A stretch of 64,000 nt of DNA. Source: Paenibacillus lautus NBRC 15380 (GTDB lineage Bacteria > Bacillota > Bacilli > Paenibacillales > Paenibacillaceae). The stretch covers positions 736,214-800,213 of the forward strand of contig NZ_BIMF01000002.1 in NCBI RefSeq assembly GCF_004000945.1, in the 5' to 3' direction. The notes beneath the pieces were generated by a model. That model was not told where the DNA came from. It made no database searches and saw only the letters and a list, made by a program, of their open reading frames with translations. Of the stretch, positions 1 to 8,977 are shown piece by piece (positions within the stretch are counted from its first letter, which is position 1; each line of letters starts with the position of its first letter). The translations under genes and the position numbers were made by a program.

Positions 1-1499
1 TCAAAAAAACGGGGACTCTCCCACCTGGCTTTCAGGAAATTCAAATTTCCGATCTGCCGCTAATTAAGCACTGGAAGGACGATGGCGGTGCTTTTGTCAC
101 GCTGCCTCAAGTCTATTCGGAAGATCCGGAGAAGCCAGGTGTCATGAATTCCAATCTGGGCATGTACCGGGTGCAGCTCACAGGCAACGAATATGAAATG
201 AACAGGGAAGTCGGCATCCATTACCAAATCCACCGGGGTATCGGCATCCATCAAGCGAAGGCCAATAAATTGGGGCAGCCGCTTAAAGTAAGCTGTTTCA
301 TCGGGGGTCCCCCTGCGCATACGATTTCAGCGGTTATGCCGCTGCCTGAAGGCATGAGCGAGCTTACCTTTGCCGGCTTGCTGTCCGGACGCCATTTCCG
401 GTACAGCTATGTTGACGGCTACTGCATTAGCCACGATGCGGATTTTGTCATTACAGGGGAAATCCATCCGGGTGAAACCAAGCCGGAAGGTCCCTTTGGC
501 GATCATCTGGGCTATTACAGCCTTGTCCATCCGTTTCCCGTCATGCGAGTGCACAAGGTCTACGCCAAACAACAGGCCATCTATCCATTTACGGTCGTGG
601 GAAGACCTCCGCAGGAGGATACGTCCTTCGGCGAACTGATTCATGAGCTGACCGGCGGGGCCATCCGGCAAGAAATTCCGGGTGTCAAAGAGGTTCATGC
701 GGTGGACGCTGCTGGGGTTCACCCCTTGCTCTTTGCCATCGGCAGCGAACGATATACCCCTTATCAACAAGTGAAACAGCCGGCTGAGCTTCTTACGATT
801 GCCAATCGGATATTGGGCACGGGCCAATTGAGTTTGGCCAAGTATCTGTTCATAGCGGCCGAGGAGAACCAAACCTTAGACACGCATCAGATCGAGGCTT
901 TTATGTCCTATATATTGGAACGTATCGACCTGCACCGGGATATCCATTTTCAGACCAATACCACGATCGATACACTCGATTATTCCGGTACCGGTCTCAA
1001 CACCGGCAGCAAGGTCGTATTCGCGGCGGTCGGGGATAAAAAAAGGGATTTGTGCCAAGAGGTGCCTGAAGCCTTGAAGGATCTGCCCGGGTACTCGCCA
1101 TCGAAATGGATCATGCCCGGCATTGTCGCAATCCAGGGAGCCCCTTTTACGAGTTATGCCGAAGTACGGCAGGAAATGGAGCATCTAAACGAGGCAATCC
1201 GTGCGAGAGGTGCCCTCTCTTCCTGTCCAATGATCATTCTGTGTGATGATAGTGAATTCATGAGTGCGACAGTGAGTAATTTCCTGTGGGCGACCTTTAC
1301 GCGCAGCAATCCTTCCCATGACATTCACGGTGTGAACAGCCGCTATGAGCACAAGCACTGGGGTTGTGATACGGTCATTATCGATGCCCGTACGAAACCG
1401 CATCAGGCCCCACCATTAATACCGGATGAAGAGGTTGAACGCAGCATCAAGCGTTTATTTACGGATGGAGGCAGTTTAAGTCGTATTCCGATACGATAA
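1..1499 (+). CDS. UbiD-family decarboxylase, 5' end cut by window edge
   Basis: The reading frame is open from base 3 to the stop at 1499, so the true start lies left of the window. UbiD-family enzymes use prenylated FMN to (de)carboxylate aromatic or alpha,beta-unsaturated acids in the cytosol, usually with a UbiX flavin prenyltransferase, which is not in view. Family hallmarks seen are NSNLGMYR (metal/prFMN-binding Asn and catalytic Arg), EGPFGDHLGYY (catalytic Glu of the Glu-Arg-Glu set) and a C-terminal part with KWIMPGIVA and HWGCDTVIIDAR. At least 499 residues are visible, near full family length, so little is missing. The substrate cannot be told. Family assignment is confident. Confidence 0.9.
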   Translation, partial: KKTGTLPPGFQEIQISDLPLIKHWKDDGGAFVTLPQVYSEDPEKPGVMNSNLGMYRVQLTGNEYEMNREVGIHYQIHRGIGIHQAKANKLGQPLKVSCFIGGPPAHTISAVMPLPEGMSELTFAGLLSGRHFRYSYVDGYCISHDADFVITGEIHPGETKPEGPFGDHLGYYSLVHPFPVMRVHKVYAKQQAIYPFTVVGRPPQEDTSFGELIHELTGGAIRQEIPGVKEVHAVDAAGVHPLLFAIGSERYTPYQQVKQPAELLTIANRILGTGQLSLAKYLFIAAEENQTLDTHQIEAFMSYILERIDLHRDIHFQTNTTIDTLDYSGTGLNTGSKVVFAAVGDKKRDLCQEVPEALKDLPGYSPSKWIMPGIVAIQGAPFTSYAEVRQEMEHLNEAIRARGALSSCPMIILCDDSEFMSATVSNFLWATFTRSNPSHDIHGVNSRYEHKHWGCDTVIIDARTKPHQAPPLIPDEEVERSIKRLFTDGGSLSRIPIR

Positions 1500-1543
1500 A
1501 TTAAGGGATGACCGCGGGCGTTATTCCAGAAATGAATGAAATT

Positions 1544-1591
1544 TATAAGGGCTGGTCTGTAGTCAATGCGACTATGGGATCAGCCCTTATA
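1544..1591 (+). terminator. Hairpin after the UbiD-family gene
   Basis: Inverted repeat TATAAGGGCTG (1544-1554) / CAGCCCTTATA (1581-1591), with a smaller TAGTC/GACTA stem inside the loop. It lies 45 bases after the stop. The following T-run is weak, so termination is inferred. The convergent AraC-type gene ends at 1677 and may share it. Confidence 0.5.
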
Positions 1592-1676
1592 TATCTTCAT
1601 AGGAACCACGATGACGATGATGCAAAAAGAGCGGAGGTTGGGATTCAACTTCAAGTGCCATTCGGTTGTCCGCTTC

Positions 1677-3296
1677 CTATACCAGCACGCTCAGCACATC
1701 CTCAATCTTTCTCCCGTGCGATATGCTCCCATAATTCATCCAGGTGAGAAAATCAACCTCATACACACAGCCACTCTTAACGGCCGGCAGTGACTTCCAT
1801 TCCGGCGTATCCATCACGCTTCTCTCCTCGCCTTCACATGAAGAATGGCGTTTATCGAGGGTAATAAACAAATGATCGGCATCCAATAGTTTCATGTATT
1901 CCCGGGTTAGAATCGCATTTCTGGCATCCCCTGACAACCGCTGAACGAGCGGATGCGGGGTCAGCCCAAGATCCCTGTACAGGATCGGCCCGGTATACCC
2001 GTGATCTGGGCCCGAATACAGACTCATTCCTAATGCCGATATACGAAGACAAGCCACGGTTTGTGTTCGGACGGCTCGTTTCAGAAGCGCCTTGGCTCTA
2101 CTAGCTTTATATTCATACTGTGCAATGACATCCGACACCCGATCCATCCGGCCCAGCAGGTCTGCCGATGTACGAAGCGTCTGGCGCCAATCCTCGCCTG
2201 CGTGCTGAAACTCGTATGTTGGCGCTAACCGTCCCAAGCCGTCGTCGGACATCCAACGTGTGAAGCCCTGATCCATCATGATCATATCCAGCTTATGACG
2301 GGAAAGTTCATCAATATCCTCACGCTCGATATCGATGACCGGAACATCGTGCAAGCCAAGATAATCCTGCTTTCCCCACCGCGGGTGGGTGCATTGTATG
2401 ACGGGCTTAATGCCGAGAGCTACCAGAAAATCTTCAAGGAATGGCGCAAACACCCGCTTAGTATCGTGGTCATGGCGACGACGTCGATATTGACCAGGAG
2501 AAACGCCGACCGTCTGTTTGAATCGACGATTAAAATAATATTCGTTGCTAAACCCAACGAATGATGCAATATCCAGCAGCCGATCTTCCGTTGCCAGCAG
2601 CAATTCTTTTGCACGCTCAATCCGGATACGGTTCAGGTAATCAAGCGGATACTGGGTCGTTAACTCTTTAAAAATCCGCGTATAATGCCAACGCGCAACG
2701 TCCGCACGATCAGCCAGTTGTTCCACTGTCCACGTCTTCCGGTAATCTTCTGTCAGATGCTCGATCGATCGCTCCACGGCCTGACGCATATCGATGGACT
2801 GTGAATCGTTCCGGTTCTGCCTGCATAGAAACAGCATAAGCTGCTGAAATCGAACGTGAACGTCGAAGTCTTCCAGCTCGCACCTGGTTCCCCGTTGCTT
2901 CCAGAGAGCTTCCAAATAATCAAGGCACTGGGAGAACGGACGACAGGACAAAACTCCCTGGCGCATGCAGGATTGGAAGCTTCGCACCGGCACAGAGTCG
3001 GTCTTCCTGCCATCAATCCTCCAATATTCGTAAGTTAATCGATAGTAAGCCAATCCGTCGGATTCAGAATGAATAACCGAAGTTGTGCCTGGTACAATGT
3101 GATAACATCGCCCTCGACGTATGGCATGCTCTGTATCCTCCAGAACCAATCGTCCGGTCCCGGCAGTCGCAATCAGCAGCGTGAAGTCGTTCCCGCACAC
3201 AGGAGCCTCCAGCCCATTTATGGAACGAGAACGAAACCGAATATCCTTAAGCCTATAAAAAGCAGTATCGCGCAGCAACTTGATCTCATCGTTCAT
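1677..3296 (-). CDS. AraC-family regulator with C-terminal siderophore-binding-like domain (Btr/YbbB type)
   Basis: 539 residues. The N-terminal part is a cupin-like AraC sensor, the middle (about 185-290) is an AraC DNA-binding domain with two helix-turn-helix motifs (LADRADVARWHYTRIFKEL; IASFVGFSNEYYFNRRFKQ), and the last about 250 residues resemble a ferric-siderophore solute-binding protein. The same three-part design is known from B. subtilis Btr (YbbB), which senses bacillibactin and activates its uptake genes. Here the sensor part shares near-identical stretches with the adjacent binding lipoprotein: HPRWGKQDYL here versus HPSWGKQDYL there. SD AGGGGAAG precedes the chosen ATG. Inferred role: cytosolic siderophore-responsive activator of the neighbouring gene and perhaps remote permease genes. 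The ligand is unknown. Confidence 0.85.
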   Translation of the reverse strand: MNDEIKLLRDTAFYRLKDIRFRSRSINGLEAPVCGNDFTLLIATAGTGRLVLEDTEHAIRRGRCYHIVPGTTSVIHSESDGLAYYRLTYEYWRIDGRKTDSVPVRSFQSCMRQGVLSCRPFSQCLDYLEALWKQRGTRCELEDFDVHVRFQQLMLFLCRQNRNDSQSIDMRQAVERSIEHLTEDYRKTWTVEQLADRADVARWHYTRIFKELTTQYPLDYLNRIRIERAKELLLATEDRLLDIASFVGFSNEYYFNRRFKQTVGVSPGQYRRRRHDHDTKRVFAPFLEDFLVALGIKPVIQCTHPRWGKQDYLGLHDVPVIDIEREDIDELSRHKLDMIMMDQGFTRWMSDDGLGRLAPTYEFQHAGEDWRQTLRTSADLLGRMDRVSDVIAQYEYKASRAKALLKRAVRTQTVACLRISALGMSLYSGPDHGYTGPILYRDLGLTPHPLVQRLSGDARNAILTREYMKLLDADHLFITLDKRHSSCEGEERSVMDTPEWKSLPAVKSGCVYEVDFLTWMNYGSISHGRKIEDVLSVLV

Positions 3297-3403
3297 GTCA
3301 TCTTCCCCTACCGAAAATCATATGTATAGCGCAAAAGAACAAAAAAGCATATCAACTTGGTTGACAGCTTCCTGTTCCTTCTCATCATGCACGGTTAATC
3401 TGA

Positions 3404-4396
3404 TTATTGGACAAACCAGTTCAAGAGATCATCGGCTTTTATCATATTCGCTTTAATCGCGCCCGTTTGCCAGTGGGTTCGATCCGCTCTGTACACATGA
3501 CCGTTTTTGACGGCGGGTACGGATTTCCACAACGGACTGTCAAATACCTGCATTGCTTCTTGATTCTCTTCCGAGTCCCAGCTGCCGTTCGAAGGGAAAA
3601 TAATGATATGGTCCGCATCTAACTCCGGGATTTTCTCTTCGGATAGAATAGCTTGAAAATCGGTCATGTCACGCGCAAACGGGTGTGGAGTCAACCCCAT
3701 TTCTTTGTAGATATTGCCGATAAACCGGTTCTCGATACCAAACAGGGCGAGCGTTTTATCTCCGACATTTAACCGGAGCACCGCCACGGTCTCTTCCCCG
3801 ACAGCTTGTTGCAGTTTCATCCTCGTTTCCTCGATTTTCTTATTATAGTCGCTCAACACGCCTTCGGCTTCCTCAGGTATGCCAAGCACATCCCCTATGG
3901 CCTTCATAATGTCCGGCGGACTTTGTAAAATAGACTCGGGCAGCCGATAAGTAGGCGCTATTTTGGAGTATAGTTCATACTTGGCCGCATCCACCGCTCC
4001 GTCAACAATAATCAAATCCGGACCGGTTTCCAGCAGAGCCTCCACGCTCCCCGTTATATCAAAGGTCGGAACTTCGAGTTCCAAATAATCCTGTTTCCCC
4101 CAGCTCGGATGATACCACTGCACAACAGGCGTAATGCCAAGGGCCAGCAGATAGTCCTCCAGGTAAATTCCCGCTACCCTCTTCGGATCTACGGGAATTT
4201 CGACTTCTCCGAATTCATCCTTCACCACTTTGGTAGCAGCCGCATCCTGCTCCTCCTGCTTGTCCTTCTGTTCCGTGACTTGTTCTGAAGGCTCAGCTCC
4301 CTCCTGACTCTGCTGAGCTCCGCATCCAGCCAGTAGAATCATCAGCGCTAATAAAGCTAGCATCCATCCGGCATTCTTATAAATAGACCTTGCCAT
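3404..4396 (-). CDS. Iron-siderophore ABC transporter substrate-binding lipoprotein
   Basis: 330 residues of the FecB/FhuD-type periplasmic-binding superfamily. A lipoprotein signal with LLAGC lipobox (Cys25) is followed by an acidic Ser/Glu/Gln linker, then the binding fold. The start is ATG 4396 (MARSIYK), because SD AAGGGGAG sits 9 bases upstream; an in-frame GTG at 4417 would put the SD inside the gene. It should capture a ferric siderophore at the outer membrane face and hand it to a FecCD-type permease. No permease or ATPase lies beside it, so it probably works with one encoded elsewhere. A Fur box sits upstream, and the divergent-in-function regulator downstream carries a related domain. 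Siderophore identity is not readable. Confidence 0.9.
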   Translation of the reverse strand: MARSIYKNAGWMLALLALMILLAGCGAQQSQEGAEPSEQVTEQKDKQEEQDAAATKVVKDEFGEVEIPVDPKRVAGIYLEDYLLALGITPVVQWYHPSWGKQDYLELEVPTFDITGSVEALLETGPDLIIVDGAVDAAKYELYSKIAPTYRLPESILQSPPDIMKAIGDVLGIPEEAEGVLSDYNKKIEETRMKLQQAVGEETVAVLRLNVGDKTLALFGIENRFIGNIYKEMGLTPHPFARDMTDFQAILSEEKIPELDADHIIIFPSNGSWDSEENQEAMQVFDSPLWKSVPAVKNGHVYRADRTHWQTGAIKANMIKADDLLNWFVQ

Positions 4397-4457
4397 AAAA
4401 CATGTCTCCCCTTGCACGTTGTTAAAAGGTACGAAAAGAGCACGAATCCCACATATT

Positions 4458-4476
4458 GATTATGATAATCATTCTC
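4458..4476. promoter_or_regulatory. Fur box upstream of the siderophore-binding lipoprotein
   Basis: GATTATGATAATCATTCTC matches the classical 19-base Fur consensus GATAATGATAATCATTATC at 17 of 19 positions. It lies 62 bases upstream of the lipoprotein start, where a promoter would be. Iron-dependent repression is inferred from the site and the gene's function. Confidence 0.85.
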
Positions 4477-4638
4477 ATTTCGTTCAGGTACATTGTATCT
4501 CACCCTTTGGGATCCAACAATACATTTTCTCGAATCTTTTTTTATACAAACTAAAAGGGCCCCTTAGCTTGGAAGCCCCTCTACTTTTTATTCATAAATC
4601 TATATAATAAATATTATTTCTACCTGGGAGGGAGAGCA

Positions 4639-5166
4639 TTGTTTCCAATACTAGAGACCAAACGATTAAAGCTGCGGGAAATCCAGCATCAGGATGCCGG
4701 GGCCATCTATAGCTGCTTCTCGAATGATGAGGTGACTCGCTATTACGGACAAGACACACTGACCACCCTCGAGCAGGCACTCCACATGGTTAAGCTCTTC
4801 GCTACCAACTACGCGGAGAAACGCGGGATTCGTTGGGGCATCGAAAGGAAAGATACGCAGGGTCTCATCGGCACCATGGGGTATAACGTATGGTCCCCGC
4901 GGCATAAGAGGGCCGAGATCGGATATGAAATACATCCTGAATTCTGGGGACAAGGTTATGCAATCGAAGCTGCCTCCGCCGTGATCGCATATGGTTTTCA
5001 AGTGCTTGGCTTGACCCGCATCGGTGCCGTTGTTTTTCTTGAGAACCAGGCTTCCCACGCCCTGCTGACCAAACTCGGTTTTGAAGCGGAAGGTATCCTT
5101 CGCCAATATATATATCAAAACGGCGTGGCACACGATACGCGGGTGTATTCATTATTAAAAAACTAA
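4639..5166 (+). CDS. GNAT acetyltransferase, RimJ/RimL-like
   Basis: 175 residues beginning at TTG 4639, with a strong GGGAGGGAG ribosome-binding site just upstream; no in-frame ATG fits better. It opens with LETKRLKLREIQ, typical of the RimJ/RimL/YoaA acetyltransferase group. The acetyl-CoA loop is EIHPEFWGQGYAIEAA, and the conserved tail is VFLENQASHALLTKLGFEAEGILRQ. Family members acetylate N-termini or small molecules in the cytosol. The substrate is unknown, and the neighbours (iron uptake, FNT channel) give no clue. Confidence 0.85.
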   Translation: MFPILETKRLKLREIQHQDAGAIYSCFSNDEVTRYYGQDTLTTLEQALHMVKLFATNYAEKRGIRWGIERKDTQGLIGTMGYNVWSPRHKRAEIGYEIHPEFWGQGYAIEAASAVIAYGFQVLGLTRIGAVVFLENQASHALLTKLGFEAEGILRQYIYQNGVAHDTRVYSLLKN

Positions 5167-5205
5167 CCACTTGCGTTAGGGGTTCTGCTTAAACCTCTTT
5201 AAGTT

Positions 5206-6002
5206 TCATTCTTCCGGGGATTCCTTCGCATCCAGAAAAGGTTTGTTCACAAAATAATACATAAAACCCATCAGCAGCACGCCGCCAATCAAATTGCCAA
5301 TCGTTACCGGGATCAGGTTATGCAGTACGCCTTCCAATGAAATCGTGCCGGGATGATTCAGCACGAGCGCAATAGCAAAGGTGCACATATTCGCAACGCT
5401 GTGCTCATATCCGGAAATGAAGAAACAGAATACAAACAGCATCATGGCAAACATCTTGGCCCCGTCGCCCTTCAGTGACATCGGGATGAAAAAGCAAGGC
5501 ATACAAGCCAGTTGCACAGAATGGCCCTGAAAAACAGCTGCACCGTCGGAGTGGTCATTTTGTGCTCAACCACATCGAGCAAAAAACCGTTCACGGATGA
5601 ATCCACGAAAAGTCCGGTCAAGAAAATCAGCAGCGCAAACGTGCACGCCCCCAAGATATTCCCCGCGTAGCTGAAGACCCACAGCTTGACGACCTCCAGC
5701 CATCTTAGTTTCTTGCGCAGAGCGGCATACGTGTAGTAGAACGTGTTCCCCGTAAACAAGTCCCCTCCCCCATACGCGATCAGAATGATCGCCGCGCCAA
5801 ACGTAAGGGCGGCCATCGGGTAAGTCAGGGGGGAATGCTCCAGATAAAAGAAGTTGCCTGTCTTAAAAGCAACAATGACGCCAAAGCCGATAAACATGCT
5901 GGCGAGCATGGAGCGGGCGATGTAACGAAGATGGCTTTGTTTGAAAATTTTGTGTTTTTTGAGAGCAAGCTGCTCCACCTTGAGTAATGATTCGGTTTCC
6001 AT
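5206..6002 (-). pseudogene. Formate/nitrite transporter (FNT) family channel, frameshifted
   Basis: FNT proteins are pentameric inner-membrane channels for formate, nitrite or hydrosulfide. The gene starts at ATG 6002 (SD AGGAGG) and reads through GGGDLFTGNTFYY and CNWLVCLAF, then hits an early stop at about 5472. The rest (FIPMSLKGDGAKMF, SGYEHSVANM and the last helices) continues in another frame to 5206. The break falls in a run of five A at 5489-5493 (T-run in the coding strand). One extra T would give CNWLVCLAFFIPMSLKGDG and a 265-residue protein, the normal family length. So this is either a one-base deletion making a pseudogene or a homopolymer sequencing error; every other conserved segment is intact. 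Confidence 0.85.
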
Positions 6003-6272
6003 AATTCCTCCTGAAAAAGTCGATTCTATATAGATTACACGATTTTTCCAATAATTCATATCGCCTTATGTATCATTACCCCATTTCCCCTGACGAAATA
6101 TTCATGGTGGACACAACTCGATCCGGTCGGGGTATCAAATCTGATATTTCATCTTCATAGAATCGTAACCCACTGCCGTTAAGCTTCCACTATCATAAGA
6201 AGATAAGGATGATACACTTGTTTGATGCACAGCGCAGGTGGTAATTAGTTGTTACAAAGGAGAGGATGCAAC

Positions 6273-6869
6273 ATGAACTTGAAACAACCAGCAAAAAAAG
6301 CAATCGTCGCCTTGACCATCGCAGGAGTCTTCGGTGTAAGTGCAATCGGTGTAAATCATGCTGTTTTTCCGCTGCAGCAAGCAGAAGCGGCTACGGCGGC
6401 CAATGCCGGCGATTATGCTGCGGAGCATGCGCTCAAGACGCTCAACAGCTTCTATAAACCCGCATTAAAGGGACAATTTCCTGGTGCCGTCAGCGGATTA
6501 ACGATCGGTAAAAGCACAAAGCAGGATGTTTATAAAGCAATTGGCGAGCCTTCCGTGGCAGGCAAGCATGCCGACGCCTTCGATGTATACGGGGCCAACA
6601 TGGGGAATCCAGGCTACGCCTTTTCCTATAAACTGAACAAAATCCGCGAGATGCGTTATTTTGGCACGAACGTGGAGCGGCAGACGAACATCGGCGGCAT
6701 CACCATGAAAATGCTGAAGCAGAACTGGTTTGCACCGGACGCCACAACCACTTTCAAAACCGGAAAAGTCAAGCAAACCAAGCTCACTTACAACCGGGGA
6801 GATTACAAATTGGAGTTCATCTTTAACAGCAGCACAGAGCTGGACCATATTAATCTGCTGAAAAAATAA
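6273..6869 (+). CDS. Secreted YjgB-like protein (DUF4309)
   Basis: 198 residues with a clear Sec signal peptide (Lys-rich start, hydrophobic core, cleavage near AEAA). The start is ATG 6273, behind SD AAAGGAGAGG; an earlier in-frame TTG at 6249 lies before the SD. The mature part has GLTIGKSTKQDVYKAIGEP and a later ELDHINLLKK, resembling B. subtilis YjgB and other DUF4309 proteins of unknown function. Expected to be exported to the cell wall or medium. It is a single-gene unit closed by the terminator at 6925-6960. Confidence 0.75.
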   Translation: MNLKQPAKKAIVALTIAGVFGVSAIGVNHAVFPLQQAEAATAANAGDYAAEHALKTLNSFYKPALKGQFPGAVSGLTIGKSTKQDVYKAIGEPSVAGKHADAFDVYGANMGNPGYAFSYKLNKIREMRYFGTNVERQTNIGGITMKMLKQNWFAPDATTTFKTGKVKQTKLTYNRGDYKLEFIFNSSTELDHINLLKK

Positions 6870-6924
6870 CCGAGATTAGAAACTCTCACTCCCCAATTTA
6901 TGGTTAACCTGTCCAGAAAACATC

Positions 6925-6960
6925 AGAAAAGCCCGGTCTCTTAGAGAGCCGGGCTTTTCT
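6925..6960. terminator. Bidirectional terminator
   Basis: AGAAAAGCCCGG-TCTC / GAGA-GCCGGGCTTTTCT hairpin between two convergent genes, with A- and T-rich flanks on the two sides. It serves the YjgB-like gene and the APH-type kinase. Confidence 0.85.
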
Positions 6961-6977
6961 GATACATGTATAGATTT

Positions 6978-7979
6978 TTACAGCAAATACTGAAACAATG
7001 TATCGTCCAGCCACTCCTGACTATATTCCATCCGCTTAAATCCAGCAGCTAGCATATACACCTGCTCACTTAACACTTGAGACTCATCGGTCCCTTCCTG
7101 ATAGCGGCTCAAAAAATGCAGAAATACATCAACCATACGCAAGCGCATGAGAACCGGAATCGCGGCAATCTCCTCTGCGTTCAGCCGAACGCGGCTGGCA
7201 AATCCTTCACAAAACTGCTTTATGGCCTTCCTCTCGTCCGCGATTCCCAAAAATCCCGAGATGACGACCGCAGGCTCCATCGCTCTTACATCCCATGTGC
7301 AAAATTCAAAATCAAGCAAAGCGGTAACCGTATGCGGGTGATCTGCGTCTACCAATAGATTCGAAAGGTTAAGATCACAATGCACTAGCTGCTGCGGCAG
7401 ATTTTTTAAAGATTCAAGCCTGCTGCATATATCGGCGTATGCTTCTTTTAGTATATGAAGTGCCTCTGCTTGATCCTTGAACTCCATTGGCGGCTGCTTG
7501 CAAAAATCTAGAATGAACGCTTCGCTGCATGCAGGATAAGACTGAAGCAGCTCGAAATAAGGTGGGTACACCGGTTCCATTCCGATTGAACAAGCCGCAA
7601 GGGCATTTACCAGTTCCCCGGTCTTCTCCCCGAAGGAATACGCTGCTTGAGTGCTGCCTTCTTCCGGACGCACTCCTTCAATATATGCAAATAGGCAGGC
7701 GTAACGATCACTCCCATCCTGAACCCGAACCATCTTATCGCCAGACGCGGAAGGAAGAGGAGCCGGAATCTTATAACTCAGCGGCACCTGCTGCAGCGAG
7801 TCCAGAACCGCAAACTCGAATTCGATTCTTGCCTTATCTCGATGTGTATTGTAAATACGCATGACCGAGCGGCGTTGTTCGTTATGAATAAAGTGGGTCG
7901 TATTGTTCCAGCCCGTCGGACCTTTAACCAGTTCACCGTTCCACTCTGGCCAGTAGACTTGCAGAAGATGCTGAATCAT
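6978..7979 (-). CDS. APH-type phosphotransferase (aminoglycoside/homoserine kinase superfamily)
   Basis: 333 residues with a protein-kinase-like small-molecule kinase fold. Seen are the catalytic loop LVHCDLNLSNLL (Asp base, Asn metal ligand) and the metal-binding LLDFEFCTWDVRAMEP. The N-terminal GWNNTTHFI takes the place of the glycine-rich loop. Length and the closing arrangement fit the ThrB/CotS-like branch (homoserine kinase or spore-coat-type kinases) better than classical aminoglycoside kinases. SD AGAGAGGT precedes ATG 7979. It follows the DeoR gene by 50 bases and may be cotranscribed. The substrate is unknown; I would not call it a resistance gene. Confidence 0.8.
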   Translation of the reverse strand: MIQHLLQVYWPEWNGELVKGPTGWNNTTHFIHNEQRRSVMRIYNTHRDKARIEFEFAVLDSLQQVPLSYKIPAPLPSASGDKMVRVQDGSDRYACLFAYIEGVRPEEGSTQAAYSFGEKTGELVNALAACSIGMEPVYPPYFELLQSYPACSEAFILDFCKQPPMEFKDQAEALHILKEAYADICSRLESLKNLPQQLVHCDLNLSNLLVDADHPHTVTALLDFEFCTWDVRAMEPAVVISGFLGIADERKAIKQFCEGFASRVRLNAEEIAAIPVLMRLRMVDVFLHFLSRYQEGTDESQVLSEQVYMLAAGFKRMEYSQEWLDDTLFQYLL

Positions 7980-8029
7980 GATTTTACCTCTCTTACCCTT
8001 TTAAATCTTCAGTTATATCAAATGAAGCG

Positions 8030-8833
8030 TCATTTCTGTGCAACTTCTTCCGTTTTCGCCACAATAACCTTTACGCCAAGATCCTGAATCCGGTCCATAA
8101 CCTCCTGATCCGCCTTCTGATCGGTAATTAACACATCCAAATCTTCGACGGCGCCGGCTCTGGCAAAGCCATCCTGTCCGAGGATCCGATGCGTTGCCAT
8201 GCCGATTCTGCGGCGGGATACGGCAGAGACCGCGCGACCAAAAGCGGCAACTTCAGGAGTAGCCACGAATATTCCCTCATCGGAAATACCGCCTCCGCTA
8301 ACGAAACTGATATCAAATTTAAATTGACGAATAAATTCGTTAGCAAGCACGTCCGTAATATTTCCGGAAGGCTTCACCCGCCCGCCAATCAAATAGGTGT
8401 CAATCCATTCGCGCTCGCGCAGGGCTTCTGCTACACGCATGCAGTTGGTCACGATCGTCAAGGGCATTTGCTCCGGAAGATGCTTCAGCAGTAAATAGGT
8501 AAGCGAACTGCTGCCAATGAACAACGTGTCTTTTTCTCGGACGTATGAAACGGCTAATTGAGCAATGGCGTTCCCTTCCGGAGACCCTTCACCATACCGC
8601 TGTTCCGGGACCAGGGGCGGTTGTCTGACTTTCATGGAAGGAATCGCGCCTCCGTGCGTTTTCTGGAGTAAGCCTTGCTCCTCCATGATCGTCAGATCCC
8701 GGCGAATCGAATCAATCGATATTTCAAATCGCTCGGCCAAGTCCTTGGCAATCACCCGTTTATCTTGATGCAGCAAAGCAAGAATTTTCTGACGACGTTC
8801 CTCGGCAAACATTCCTGATTGATCTTGCACCAT
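8030..8833 (-). CDS. DeoR-family transcriptional regulator
   Basis: 267 residues from ATG 8833, chosen because GGAGGG sits 7 bases upstream; an in-frame start at 8857 precedes that SD. The N-terminal winged HTH has RRQKILALLHQDKRV and SIDSIRRDL..EEQGLLQKTHGGA, classic DeoR. The C-terminal sugar-phosphate-sensing (DeoRC) domain has FIGSSSLTYLL, TNCMRVAEAL and GGRVKPSG. Such repressors sense phosphorylated sugars. Position downstream of the sulfatase and FGE genes suggests it may control sulfated-glycan use, which is inference from context only. Confidence 0.9.
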   Translation of the reverse strand: MVQDQSGMFAEERRQKILALLHQDKRVIAKDLAERFEISIDSIRRDLTIMEEQGLLQKTHGGAIPSMKVRQPPLVPEQRYGEGSPEGNAIAQLAVSYVREKDTLFIGSSSLTYLLLKHLPEQMPLTIVTNCMRVAEALREREWIDTYLIGGRVKPSGNITDVLANEFIRQFKFDISFVSGGGISDEGIFVATPEVAAFGRAVSAVSRRRIGMATHRILGQDGFARAGAVEDLDVLITDQKADQEVMDRIQDLGVKVIVAKTEEVAQK

Positions 8834-8884
8834 ACATCTTCCCTCCTGAATATTCATTTGTTTTCCACTTCACACCTCAATTAT

Positions 8885-8938
8885 ATTCGTTTTTATTCCG
8901 TTTTACCAGATAAATTCTTCATTTTAATTCGTTTATAT
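8885..8938. promoter_or_regulatory. Pair of direct repeats, possible DeoR operator
   Basis: ATTCGTTTTTAT at 8885-8896 and ATTCGTTTATAT at 8927-8938 differ at one base and are 42 bases apart, about four helical turns. They lie just upstream of the DeoR gene. DeoR-family repressors often bind repeated TTCGTTT-like boxes, so autoregulation is plausible but unproven. Confidence 0.35.
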
Positions 8939-8977
8939 GCATTTTTTAGCGTGAATTTTCCGAATGATTCGTAATAA

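Noticed and set aside
5489..5493. Programmed frameshift in the FNT gene
   Set aside because: No slippery heptamer with a stimulating SD or pseudoknot was evident, and FNT genes are not known to use one; a deletion or homopolymer error fits better.
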